From NCBI RefSeq assembly GCF_003987225.1, contig NZ_PIPX01000001.1, positions 930,001 to 994,000 on the forward strand: a stretch of 64,000 nucleotides of DNA. Direction: 5' to 3'. Origin of the DNA: Pseudidiomarina homiensis (lineage in GTDB: Bacteria > Pseudomonadota > Gammaproteobacteria > Enterobacterales > Alteromonadaceae). Below the pieces are notes generated by a model that saw only the letters and a list, made by a program, of their open reading frames with translations, did not search any database and was not told where the DNA came from. The first letter of the stretch is position 1; every line of letters begins with the position of its first letter. Both the position numbers and the translations under genes were made by a program. Shown in pieces: positions 46,091 through 54,876 of the stretch.

Positions 46091-47050
46091 ATGACCAACG
46101 CAAGCGAATGGCTGCAACAATGGCACAGCGATGGCATGCACGTCGGTAGTGCTGAATTAATGTACTACCGTAGCAAAGTCGGTGCCTTCGCACGGCATCG
46201 CAAACTACATCCGCCGAAGGCACAAACTGGGGCCTTGCTCAGTAAAACAAGGGGCCGAGGTATGGAGTTTGACGAAGTCCGGCATTATCAAGCGGGTGAT
46301 GATGTGCGCGCCATCGATTGGCGCGTTACAGCGCGAACCGGCACCCCTCACACTAAACTTTACCGTGAAGAACGTGAACGTCCGGTAATGTTTATCGTGG
46401 ATCTATCTCCCTCACAGCACTTCGGTAGTCAGTTGTTGTTAAAGAGTGTCCTTGCCTGTCACATCACTGCTGCAATGGCGTGGCTTGCTGTCCAACGTGG
46501 CGATCGCGTCGGTGCCCTGCTCGGGCACCCACAGCGCCACGTAGAGATTCGCCCACAGGGACGCCAACATGGCGTCTTGCGCATTATTCATAGCCTCGTA
46601 GAACTGCAAAATGAAAGCTTAGCAGCGTGGCAGCAGGCGCCAGCGGATGGCTCAACTGCAACCTTAGATGACTTGCTCCAACGCGCCCAGCAGGTCGCTA
46701 AACCCGGAACGATTATTCACATCATCAGCGACTGGCAGCAGTTCTCCGAGACCACCTTTACGCTGTTACAAGCACTGCAACGCCATTGCAGTCTGCAAGT
46801 GTTACAGTGCAGTGACCCGCTCGAGCATCAATTCCCTGAGTCTCTCGCACAACAAGACATTGCGTTGAGTAATGGTCAACGCCAACTCGAGTTTCCAGCG
46901 GGTGATAGGACTCTACGCGCAAGCTACACCGCGCAGAGCGCGCAACAACAGCAGCAACTTTGGTCACATCTACAGCAGCTACAACTCGAGTTACACCAAT
47001 TTAGCGCAGCACGTGCTCTCGAGGAGCAATGGCCGGAGGTGATGTTGTAA
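46091..47050 (+). CDS. DUF58 domain protein (MoxR-associated)
   Basis: A 319-residue protein with the DUF58 signature GRGMEFDEVRHYQAGDDVRAIDWR and a following VWA-like fold starting VMFIVDLSPS. DUF58 proteins accompany MoxR ATPases and are thought to be part of the MoxR/VWA system; no enzyme activity is known. The ATG at 46091 follows TAGGTG. Its stop overlaps the next start (TAATG). Confidence 0.92.
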   Translation: MTNASEWLQQWHSDGMHVGSAELMYYRSKVGAFARHRKLHPPKAQTGALLSKTRGRGMEFDEVRHYQAGDDVRAIDWRVTARTGTPHTKLYREERERPVMFIVDLSPSQHFGSQLLLKSVLACHITAAMAWLAVQRGDRVGALLGHPQRHVEIRPQGRQHGVLRIIHSLVELQNESLAAWQQAPADGSTATLDDLLQRAQQVAKPGTIIHIISDWQQFSETTFTLLQALQRHCSLQVLQCSDPLEHQFPESLAQQDIALSNGQRQLEFPAGDRTLRASYTAQSAQQQQQLWSHLQQLQLELHQFSAARALEEQWPEVML

Positions 47051-47535
47051 TGACCAATCCCGCATTGAGTGAACTCAATCCTATTATCGCCGCGCCTGCA
47101 GCATCTTGGTGGCCGTTAGCGCCGGGTTGGTATGTGGTGGCAATCACGGCAGTGAGCCTTACGCTGCTGCTAACCCTAACCATCGTGCGTGCGATTCGGC
47201 GACGCCGCATCAGACGCGCAGCCTTGCGCCAACTGCAACCGGGGTTAGCGCTTAATGAGCTCAACTTACGCATAAAACAAGCATGTATGGGTTATTATCC
47301 GCGCAAGCATATTGCCCAACTCAGTGGTCGCCAGTGGCGCGACTTCTTGCTGCAACAGCTGAGCGAATGCAACGCGGCGCGCTACTACGACCTTCTCGTC
47401 GAAGTTGAGCAAGCGAGTTACCGCCCGCTTGCCGAACAAGCAGAATTGCAGCAACGTTACTATGAATTTACTAAGGCTTGGTTAAAGCTTGCGCTACCAC
47501 CGAGTAAAGCACAACGGAGGCGCATGCATGATTGA
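47050..47535 (+). CDS. DUF4381 membrane protein
   Basis: A 161-residue protein with one N-terminal membrane helix (about 24-48, WYVVAITAVSLTLLLTLTIV), a basic stop (RRRRIRR) and a soluble helical domain with YYPRKHIAQLSGRQWRDFL, the pattern of DUF4381, which is found only in MoxR/Bat operons. It overlaps both neighbours, supporting cotranslation. Function unknown. Confidence 0.88.
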   Translation: MTNPALSELNPIIAAPAASWWPLAPGWYVVAITAVSLTLLLTLTIVRAIRRRRIRRAALRQLQPGLALNELNLRIKQACMGYYPRKHIAQLSGRQWRDFLLQQLSECNAARYYDLLVEVEQASYRPLAEQAELQQRYYEFTKAWLKLALPPSKAQRRRMHD

Positions 47536-48520
47536 GTTTGCTTGGCCTTGGCTGGCTTTCGCTTGGCTGTTGGGACCTGCACTGTGGTGGCTGCGTCGGC
47601 CACAACAACAGCACTTCTCAACCTTACGCGTACCACAGCTACTGCAACTTAATGAGAGCGCGTCAAGACAACCACGTTCGTTGTTGCGTAGCGTCATACT
47701 CTTTATGTTGTGGAGCTTACTCATTGCTGCATTATGTCGTCCACAATGGCTTGGCGAACCGGTACAGATCCGCAGTGAGGCCCGCGAGATGGTGTTAGCT
47801 GTCGATTTATCGGGGAGTATGGAAATCGCTGACATGAAAATCAATGGTGAAGAAGTGAATCGCCTTAGCATGGTCAAGCATGTTGTCAGTGACTTTGTCG
47901 AACGGCGAAAAGGCGACAAGATGGGGCTTATTCTGTTTGCCGATACCGCCTATGTGCAAGCACCAATCACCTACGATTTAGCTAGTGTGAAACAATTACT
48001 CGAAGAAGCTCAGCTGCGCTTGATCGGCGAACGTACGGCTATCGGTGACGCAGTTGCACTGGCGGTGAAACGTTTTCGTGACAACGAAGAAAGCAATAAA
48101 ATTCTCATCTTGTTGACCGATGGCCAGAACACCGCTGGCTACGTCTCACCAGAGCAAGCACAGCAACTCGCCAGCTACTATGGTGTTAAGATTTATGCCA
48201 TCGGCGTGGGTGCTGAAGAAGTGATTGTTGATAGTTTCTTTGGCCAGCGTAAAGTCAATCCAAGTCGGGATCTTGACGAGGCAATGCTGCAAGGACTAGC
48301 CCAAGCGACCGGTGGTGAGTATTTTCGCGCGCGCAGCACCGAAGAGCTACAGCAAATCTATCAAACATTAGATCAATACGAGCCCGTCAGCGGTGATGAG
48401 CAATTACGTCGACCACAGACCGAACTGTATTACTGGCCTGCCGGTCTCGCTTTTGCACTCTTCGCATTGAGTTGGCTAGTGGGGCAACTACGCCAACAGC
48501 GGCGGAGGTCAGCAGAATGA
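47528..48520 (+). CDS. batA: VWA domain protein BatA
   Basis: A 330-residue inner-membrane protein with two N-terminal helices, a VWA domain with intact MIDAS DLSGS (in VLAVDLSGSM) and LLTDGQNTAG, and a C-terminal helix (AGLAFALFALSWLVG). BatA belongs to the aerotolerance-type Bat system described in Bacteroides and Leptospira; the biochemical role is unknown. The start at 47528 follows GGAGG and overlaps the DUF4381 gene by eight bases. Confidence 0.9.
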   Translation: MIEFAWPWLAFAWLLGPALWWLRRPQQQHFSTLRVPQLLQLNESASRQPRSLLRSVILFMLWSLLIAALCRPQWLGEPVQIRSEAREMVLAVDLSGSMEIADMKINGEEVNRLSMVKHVVSDFVERRKGDKMGLILFADTAYVQAPITYDLASVKQLLEEAQLRLIGERTAIGDAVALAVKRFRDNEESNKILILLTDGQNTAGYVSPEQAQQLASYYGVKIYAIGVGAEEVIVDSFFGQRKVNPSRDLDEAMLQGLAQATGGEYFRARSTEELQQIYQTLDQYEPVSGDEQLRRPQTELYYWPAGLAFALFALSWLVGQLRQQRRRSAE

Positions 48521-50334
48521 ATTTAGAGCTATTCCATTTCGTTCGACCATGGTGGCTGCTCGGCTTTTGTGTTGTGCTATGGGTCGCCTTAGTACTTTGG
48601 CGCCGGAGTAAACAACAACAGGGGTGGTATCAAGTGGTTGCACCGCATTTATCAACTTTGCTGGTTGCCGATAAGAACCGTCAGCGCAGCTCGATGGTCG
48701 GTTGGCTGTTGCCGCTCGCTTTAAGTAGTCTGGTCTTAGGTCTAGCAGGGCCTACTTGGCAGAAAAAGCCGCAACCCGTCTTCCAGTTGGACGCTGGGCA
48801 AGTCATCGTACTTGATGTTTCACAGTCCATGTTGGCCACCGATATTGCACCAAACCGCCTCACCCAGATGCGTTTCAAGGCAATGGCACTCGCCAACGAA
48901 CAGCTCGATGGTGAAACTGGGCTTATTGCTTATGCTGGTGATGCTTATGTGATCAGTCCGTTGACTACAGATTCTCGAAGTCTGAGTAACTTGATTCGCG
49001 CCCTGCGCCCCGAACTCATGCCCGTGCAAGGCAGTTACCCGCTCGCCGCGTTAGAGCTCGCTGATCGTCTGTTGCGCGAAGCTGGCTATGCCGAAGGCGA
49101 TATTTATTGGTTCACCGACGGTATCGATACACGCGATCAACAAGAACTAACAACCTTTGTGCGTAACCATCCACACCGTATTGCGATTCTTGGTTTAGGC
49201 ACCGAACAAGGAGCACCGATTCAATTAGCCAACGGCAATTTACTACGCGATGCGGCGGGCGATGTAGTGGTGCCGAAAATGTTAGCCAGCCGTTTAGAAC
49301 GCTTAGCAGAGCTTAGCAACGGTCGCTTTAGCGCATGGCGACAAGATCAACAAGACCTAGAATTTCTCAGCAGCATGCCACCACTCAATCGCGAAGGCAG
49401 CGAAAGCGAGGACCAGCGCGGTGATGCTTGGGTCGACCAAGGTCCTTGGCTCATTGGCTTAGCCGTGCTCTTGGTACTACCGCTCGTGCGACGCAATGCG
49501 TTTCATTTTGCGCTGGTTTTGCTACTTGGTCATCTTGCGTTGTTTACGCCACCCAGCGCTCACGCGCAAGCGACCAGCAACGACCAAGGCCTTGCATGGC
49601 ATGAACAACTTTGGCAAACCCCCTATCAACAGACCGATCAGGCATTACGGGCCGAGGACTATGAAAGGGCCAAGCGCATTGCTGAAGATCCGTGGCAACG
49701 TGGCACGGCCAACTACGCGCAAGGCAATTATGAACAGGCCTTGCAAGACTTTTCCCAAGTCGATAACGCGCAAGGCTACTACAATCAAGGGAATGCCTTG
49801 ATGCAACTTGAGCGCTTCGACGAAGCAGCAAATGTCTATCAAGAGGCGCTTGAACGTGATCCCGCATTGACGGAAGCCCAGGAAAACCTTGCTTTGGCGA
49901 AGCAGTTAGCTGCCGCACAACAAGAGCAGGAGCAACAGCAACAAGGACAAGGCGAAGGCCAACAGCAACAAGAAGGTCAACAACAAGGCGAACAGCGCAG
50001 CGACGCACAAAGCGAGCAACAACCCGCGGAGCAAAGCGGCACTGAAGGTGAAGCGCAACAACAAGAACAAGGTGCCGAGCCACAAGCCGAAGCACCACCG
50101 CAACCACAAGAAGCTGGCACAGAATCAAACTCAACTGAAGCTGAAGGCGAAGCGGCCGATCCCCAAGCGATGCCGAGCGCCGATCAACTCAGTGAAGAGC
50201 AACGCCAACAAATGGAAAACTGGCTTAATCGCATCGAAGATGACCCAGCTATCTTGCTACAACGAAAAATGGAGCTTGAAGCACGCCGCCGAGGTCGCGA
50301 GCGTCTGCCCCAAGGAGTCGATAAACAGTGGTAA
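48517..50334 (+). CDS. Fused BatB/BatC: VWA domain plus TPR and Gln-rich tail
   Basis: A 605-residue protein with N-terminal helices, a VWA domain with MIDAS DVSQS, a membrane helix and then TPR-like repeats (about 390-465, NYAQGNYEQALQDF). A very Gln/Glu-rich low-complexity stretch follows (about 468-548), then a conserved end EEQRQQMENWLNRIEDDPA. BatB and BatC are separate proteins in Bacteroides; here they are one polypeptide. It overlaps batA by four bases and batD by seven. Confidence 0.88.
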   Translation: MNLELFHFVRPWWLLGFCVVLWVALVLWRRSKQQQGWYQVVAPHLSTLLVADKNRQRSSMVGWLLPLALSSLVLGLAGPTWQKKPQPVFQLDAGQVIVLDVSQSMLATDIAPNRLTQMRFKAMALANEQLDGETGLIAYAGDAYVISPLTTDSRSLSNLIRALRPELMPVQGSYPLAALELADRLLREAGYAEGDIYWFTDGIDTRDQQELTTFVRNHPHRIAILGLGTEQGAPIQLANGNLLRDAAGDVVVPKMLASRLERLAELSNGRFSAWRQDQQDLEFLSSMPPLNREGSESEDQRGDAWVDQGPWLIGLAVLLVLPLVRRNAFHFALVLLLGHLALFTPPSAHAQATSNDQGLAWHEQLWQTPYQQTDQALRAEDYERAKRIAEDPWQRGTANYAQGNYEQALQDFSQVDNAQGYYNQGNALMQLERFDEAANVYQEALERDPALTEAQENLALAKQLAAAQQEQEQQQQGQGEGQQQQEGQQQGEQRSDAQSEQQPAEQSGTEGEAQQQEQGAEPQAEAPPQPQEAGTESNSTEAEGEAADPQAMPSADQLSEEQRQQMENWLNRIEDDPAILLQRKMELEARRRGRERLPQGVDKQW

Positions 50335-52133
50335 AAACAGTACGTCACTTAGCCTTTATAAGCGCATTGATGCTCGCGTTTGGTTTCGCTGGTTCGGCGA
50401 CTAATGCGCAAACAAATTCACCTAAAACAGTCGTTATGAGTGTCGATAAAAATCCGGTTGCCAGCGGTGATACTTTTATCCTAACGCTCACTGTCGATCA
50501 GTTTATTGAGGACCAAGAATGGCGGCCAGCTGAACTGCTCCCAGATTTCGACGTCATGGGTACTTCAAGTAGCAGCACCACCCAAATCATCAATGGCGCA
50601 ACCACGCGCGAAAAAACATTTCGGACAGTGGCCAAGGCGCCGCAACAACCTGGTGATTATGAACTCGGCCCTTTCACTGTTGCCGGCGCAACGTCTAATC
50701 AGCTCACGTTGCAAGTTCTCCCAGCGGACGACCCAGCGCTTAGTGAGCAGCGTGACGCTTTCATGCGGGTGGAACTTGATCGCGACGAAGTTTATGTGCA
50801 AGAGCAGGTCGTATTAACGACCAAGCTTTACCTTGCAGCGAACTTGCATAGCGGAAATATCATTCCACCAGAGCTAGAAGATGCGGACATTCGCCAAGTT
50901 GGTCGTGACGAAGACAGCACTGAAGTCATCGACGGACGCATGTTTCAGGTTTTCCAGCGTAGTTTTGTGGTAATCCCGCAACGTTCTGGTGCCCAAGAAA
51001 TTCGCGGCCCAGTCTTTCAGGGGCAAATCAACGTCGCCAGCAACCGAACGTTGTTTCCAAGCTTTTCTTCGACGCGCGCGGTGACCACAGCGGCGACTGA
51101 CCTGCCGCTAACGGTGAAGCCGATTCCGCAAGATTGGCCAAAGCAACACACATGGTTGCCAGCCGAGCTCGTTACCTTATCGGTGTCGGTCGGAAACGAG
51201 GGCAGCACGCAACCGGAAGATGAGCAATTGCAAATCACTCAGGGAGAGCCGCTTACGCTCACCTATCGCCTGACTGCGGTTGGCCCACTTGCCGACCAAT
51301 TACCACGTTTGGACGAACTGGTTCGCCAGCTGCCCATTGGCGACGCCAGTATTTATCCAGAAGCCCCCGAATCAGCCATGAATCAGCGCAATGGTCGTTT
51401 AGTATCGCAACAGACCTTACGGGTTGCGATTATTCCACACAGCGCTGGCACACTCGAAATCCCCAGCCTAGAGCTGCCCTGGTTCAATACCCAACTACGT
51501 GGACGGCAGCAAGCAGCTGCGCCAGGACAAAGCATTTTGGTAGCACCCGGTGTTAGCGATGGTCGCGATGTGCAACCCACTGCTGCCCAACAAACGCCAG
51601 AACCTTCAGCGCCAAGTGCAGATGAAGCGAAAGCTAACACCGAAACGGTGACTTCGCCCACAGCAACAAGTCAACGCGAGTTACGCTATTGGCAGTATGC
51701 GGCAGGAGCGCTCGCAGCACTATGGCTGTTAACCCTACTGTTCTGGTTTCTTCGTGCACGTCAGCACAACACCGGTACGGCCCATCAGGAAGATGCTACG
51801 TCATCGGCAAGAGAGGGCAACGCCCGCGCAGATCTTCGCGCTGTGCAACGCGCCTGTAATGCAAACGACGCAATGGCCGTGGAGGTTGCCCTCAAAACGT
51901 GGATGCGGGCGCAGTTGAAACTTTCTGGACAACTCAATGCGCTGGCTGACTACTTTGACCACACGCCATTGCGCAGCCAACTTGAGCATCTGCAGAGCTC
52001 GCGGTTTTCAGCAGGGCAACATGATTGGCAAGAAGGAAAAGCGCTATGGCGAGCCTTACAGGGTGCTTTACAGGCGCATAAAGAACGCCAGCGCGGGCAA
52101 CCTTCAGAATTGCCACCGCTTTATCCCCAATAA
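50328..52133 (+). CDS. batD: BatD-like oxygen tolerance protein
   Basis: A 601-residue periplasmic protein with a signal peptide (ending about A26, SATNA-QT), a series of immunoglobulin-like beta domains beginning VVMSVDKNPVASGDTFILTL, a membrane helix at about 455-476 (YWQYAAGALAALWLLTLL) and a cytoplasmic helical tail. This is the architecture of BatD, the last gene of the operon; a strong terminator follows. Confidence 0.88.
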   Translation: MVKTVRHLAFISALMLAFGFAGSATNAQTNSPKTVVMSVDKNPVASGDTFILTLTVDQFIEDQEWRPAELLPDFDVMGTSSSSTTQIINGATTREKTFRTVAKAPQQPGDYELGPFTVAGATSNQLTLQVLPADDPALSEQRDAFMRVELDRDEVYVQEQVVLTTKLYLAANLHSGNIIPPELEDADIRQVGRDEDSTEVIDGRMFQVFQRSFVVIPQRSGAQEIRGPVFQGQINVASNRTLFPSFSSTRAVTTAATDLPLTVKPIPQDWPKQHTWLPAELVTLSVSVGNEGSTQPEDEQLQITQGEPLTLTYRLTAVGPLADQLPRLDELVRQLPIGDASIYPEAPESAMNQRNGRLVSQQTLRVAIIPHSAGTLEIPSLELPWFNTQLRGRQQAAAPGQSILVAPGVSDGRDVQPTAAQQTPEPSAPSADEAKANTETVTSPTATSQRELRYWQYAAGALAALWLLTLLFWFLRARQHNTGTAHQEDATSSAREGNARADLRAVQRACNANDAMAVEVALKTWMRAQLKLSGQLNALADYFDHTPLRSQLEHLQSSRFSAGQHDWQEGKALWRALQGALQAHKERQRGQPSELPPLYPQ

Positions 52134-52156
52134 CCACTCTTTACCGATGTACCCAT

Positions 52157-52186
52157 AAAAAAACGCATCCCTAGGGATGCGTTTTT
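52157..52186. terminator. Bidirectional terminator between batD and ppiD
   Basis: AAAACGCATCC and GGATGCGTTTT form a near-perfect palindrome around CTAG with A- and T-runs on both sides, in the gap between two convergent genes. Confidence 0.9.
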
Positions 52187-52212
52187 GAATTCCAGAGCGC
52201 TTCGTTAGCCGA

Positions 52213-54105
52213 CTAGTTTTGCGTCTCGTCAGCCTTGTTGAGCAGGATTTCAATCTCAGCATCAGCACGCAGCGCACTCACCACAGCTTGATAGCTTTCC
52301 TGCATGTAACTGTTAACGAGCTGGTCCTGCAATTGTGCAGACTGAGCTTCGTCGACAGTGCCAGCTTGCACGCCGGTAAGCGCAACAACGGCAACGTTGC
52401 CACTACTTAAGTTTGCCGTATCAACAGTAACCGCACCTGCTGCTGGAGCACGCAAATTAAATAACTTCTGCACCACAGCTCGTGGATGTGCGGCCGCTTG
52501 GCGAGACACATTATCTAAAGCGACAAAGTCAATTCCTGTTGCTTCGTCCGCCTGCAATTGCGCAACAACTTCTGCCGCACGCTCTTCTGCCATCACTTGC
52601 GCCCGTTCACGACGAACCTGCTCAGTGACTTGTGCACGAACTTCATCAAGGCTTTGGGTTGAGGCAGGCTCATGACCTAATACGCGTACAACTACCGACT
52701 CAGTGTCACTCACTTCAATGAGTTCGCTGTTCAGTTGCTCGCGGATCAATTGACCATTAAATACAGGTTCCAGAACCGCCGGCGAGTCCAAAGGTGCCGG
52801 AGCACTATTGCGACTAAAGAACTCAGTTTCTTGCACTTGTAAGCCAAGATCCTCGGTAACTGGCGCGAAGGTATCTGGGATCTCAAAGGTCAACTCAGAC
52901 ACTTGTTGCTGTAGTTCGTAGTAACGCTGCTTAACGCGGTCGTCTTGCAAATCAGCGATGATTTCTGCACGAACTTCCTCAAGTGGCGTTACCGAGCCTT
53001 CTTTGATATCCGTCAGTTTGATAATGTGATAACCAAAACTCGTTTCCACTACACCAGTCGTATCGCCAACATTCTCCAGCGCAAACGCAGCTTCTTCGAA
53101 ATCAGCATCCATAGTGCCTTTCTCGATAAAGTCTAAATCACCGCCCTGCTCACCTGAGAATACGTCATCCGACTTTTCTTGTGCGAGTTCAGCGAAGTCG
53201 GCACCGGCTTCTAAATCAGCCAAGATTGCTTCTGCTTCAGCTTTTGCCGCTGCAGCGTCTTCACCAGACTCAATCAAAATGTGCGAGAAGCGGTACTGAG
53301 GCGCAGTTGAATACTGGCTCATATTACCTTCATAGTAGGCTTGCACCTCTTCGTCCGCGATTTCGATTTCTTCAGCAATGCTACCGGCATCAACGAGCAC
53401 ATAGGCCAGCTTCACTTTTTCCGGTACTGCGAACTGCTGAATATTATCGTTGTACCATGCCTCTACTGCTGCCTCATCGACCTCGACCTGCGCAAGATAA
53501 TCCGCCAGCGCAATTTCCGTATACTTACCGCTGCGAGTCTGCCCGATCAACTGCTGCGTTGCATCAACCTCGCTGGGCAATACAAACTCACTAGAAACGA
53601 TCCCTTGCACCAACTGCTGGGTCACCAAGTCGCGGCGTACCACTTGGGCAAATCCGTCGGGAGTGTAACCTAAGCTGCGCAATGTCGTTAGGTACAAGTC
53701 GTTGTCGAACTGGCCAGCAACTTTAAAGCTCGAAATATCACGAATCGCCGCCTTAACTTGGGCAGCTGAAACACGCAATCCTTGGCCTTTCGCGGCTTGC
53801 TCTAATAATTTTTGATTCACCAAGTCATTCACAACTCGCGTACGAAGTTGCTGGGTAAAGCGCGGATCACGCGCCATCTGGTCGTAGAAGTCGCCCATTT
53901 GCTGCTGCTGACGGGCTCGCTCATTTTCGACCGCTCGGTCAAACTCTGCTTGGGTAATTTCCTCGCCATTCACTAATGCGACCGAAGGCTCAGGCTGATT
54001 AGCGATGTAGCCACCAATCCCAGCCAAAGCAAACGTTAACGCAATGAGTACAAGAAATACCTTGACCCAAAGGCTTTGTGACCCTTCACGAATCCTCTCC
54101 AACAT
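52213..54105 (-). CDS. ppiD: Periplasmic folding chaperone PpiD
   Basis: Inner-membrane anchored chaperone that helps proteins leaving the Sec channel. The 630-residue protein has a short cytoplasmic start (MLERIREGSQSLWVK), a membrane helix (about 15-35), a SurA-N-like chaperone region, a parvulin domain (about 265-365, YRFSHILIESGED and GGDLDFIEKGTM) and a long C-terminal part. It lies downstream of hupB as in E. coli. Confidence 0.96.
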   Translation of the reverse strand: MLERIREGSQSLWVKVFLVLIALTFALAGIGGYIANQPEPSVALVNGEEITQAEFDRAVENERARQQQQMGDFYDQMARDPRFTQQLRTRVVNDLVNQKLLEQAAKGQGLRVSAAQVKAAIRDISSFKVAGQFDNDLYLTTLRSLGYTPDGFAQVVRRDLVTQQLVQGIVSSEFVLPSEVDATQQLIGQTRSGKYTEIALADYLAQVEVDEAAVEAWYNDNIQQFAVPEKVKLAYVLVDAGSIAEEIEIADEEVQAYYEGNMSQYSTAPQYRFSHILIESGEDAAAAKAEAEAILADLEAGADFAELAQEKSDDVFSGEQGGDLDFIEKGTMDADFEEAAFALENVGDTTGVVETSFGYHIIKLTDIKEGSVTPLEEVRAEIIADLQDDRVKQRYYELQQQVSELTFEIPDTFAPVTEDLGLQVQETEFFSRNSAPAPLDSPAVLEPVFNGQLIREQLNSELIEVSDTESVVVRVLGHEPASTQSLDEVRAQVTEQVRRERAQVMAEERAAEVVAQLQADEATGIDFVALDNVSRQAAAHPRAVVQKLFNLRAPAAGAVTVDTANLSSGNVAVVALTGVQAGTVDEAQSAQLQDQLVNSYMQESYQAVVSALRADAEIEILLNKADETQN

Positions 54106-54168
54106 AATCGTCTCTTAACCTCAAAGTGTTCTGATTTTTTCCGCGCGTTATTCTATCCCATTACGCAG

Positions 54169-54200
54169 AAAAAAAATAACCCGAAGACAGGCTTCGGGTT
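54169..54200 (-). terminator. Intrinsic terminator after tRNA-Asp
   Basis: AACCCGAAG and CTTCGGGTT pair around a five-base loop and are followed on the minus strand by TTATTTTTTTT. Confidence 0.85.
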
Positions 54201-54215
54201 ACTTTCTCTATTCGC

Positions 54216-54292
54216 TGGCGGAACGGACGGGATTCGAACCCGCGACCCCCGGCGTGACAGGCCGGTATTCTAACCAGCTGAACTACCGCTCC
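54216..54292 (-). tRNA. tRNA-Asp (GTC)
   Basis: A 77-base cloverleaf beginning GGAGCGGTAGTTCAG, with anticodon loop CTGTCAC (GTC) and encoded CCA, closely matching E. coli tRNA-Asp. It starts eight bases past the hupB stop codon and is followed by a terminator, so it is probably processed from the hupB transcript. Confidence 0.97.
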
Positions 54293-54299
54293 GCAGAGA

Positions 54300-54572
54300 T
54301 TAGTTTACTGAGTCTTTCAGTGCTTTACCGGCTTTGAAAGAAGGTACTTTTGCTGCAGCGATTTGAATCGTCTGGCCAGTTTGTGGGTTACGGCCAGTGC
54401 GAGCTGAACGCTCACGAACTGCGAAGGTACCGAAACCTACCAATTGTACTGAATCACCCTTTTTCAAAGCATCAGTTACTGCTTCAATAAAAGAGTCCAG
54501 AGCTCGACCTGCAGCAGCTTTTGAAATTTCTGCTCCCTCTGCAATTTTGTCAACTAACTGAGACTTGTTCAC
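54300..54572 (-). CDS. hupB: DNA-binding protein HU-beta
   Basis: Nucleoid-associated histone-like dimer that bends DNA. The 90-residue protein starts [14 protein letters not shown] and has the signature [21 protein letters not shown] of the DNA-binding arm. The start is GTG (54570-54572) behind AGGGGATGA. It is downstream of lon as in E. coli, with tRNA-Asp and ppiD after it. Confidence 0.98.
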   Translation of the reverse strand: MNKSQLVDKIAEGAEISKAAAGRALDSFIEAVTDALKKGDSVQLVGFGTFAVRERSARTGRNPQTGQTIQIAAAKVPSFKAGKALKDSVN

Positions 54573-54876
54573 AGTATCATCCCCTTAGATTGTTATTATC
54601 AGATTTTGCTTGGTTCCATTAGCTTTTAAATGGGCCAGCGAAGGTTATAACAAGCTTGAACATTCTGTTCAAGCGGTTCAACAGGTCTCCGACTACTTTT
54701 ACGTTTCCCTGTCGTTCAAGTGCCACGTCAGGCGGTGTTTAAGGTTTCCCCTGACCATTCACTTTGACTCTAGGCTACCACAAGATTTTCGATTGAGAAC
54801 CCTTTTTCACAATTTTTTTGACGAAAGAATGCGGGCTGTAGCCATGTTGCGGCCTCACAGCCCGCATTTTACCGTC
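54573..54876 (-). other. lon-hupB intergenic region with lon terminator
   Basis: This 304-base gap holds, on the minus strand, a hairpin with arms 54828-54839 and 54857-54868 (GCGGGCTGT / ACAGCCCGC) followed by TTCTTTC, probably the lon terminator. A weak -10-like GATAAT lies about 30 bases before hupB. I see no gene; the plus-strand frame here is unsupported. Confidence 0.6.

Noticed and set aside
49544-50134. Long minus-strand frame inside the Gln-rich batB/batC gene
   Set aside because: Explained by the CAA/CAG repeats on the coding strand; no ribosome-binding site or domain.
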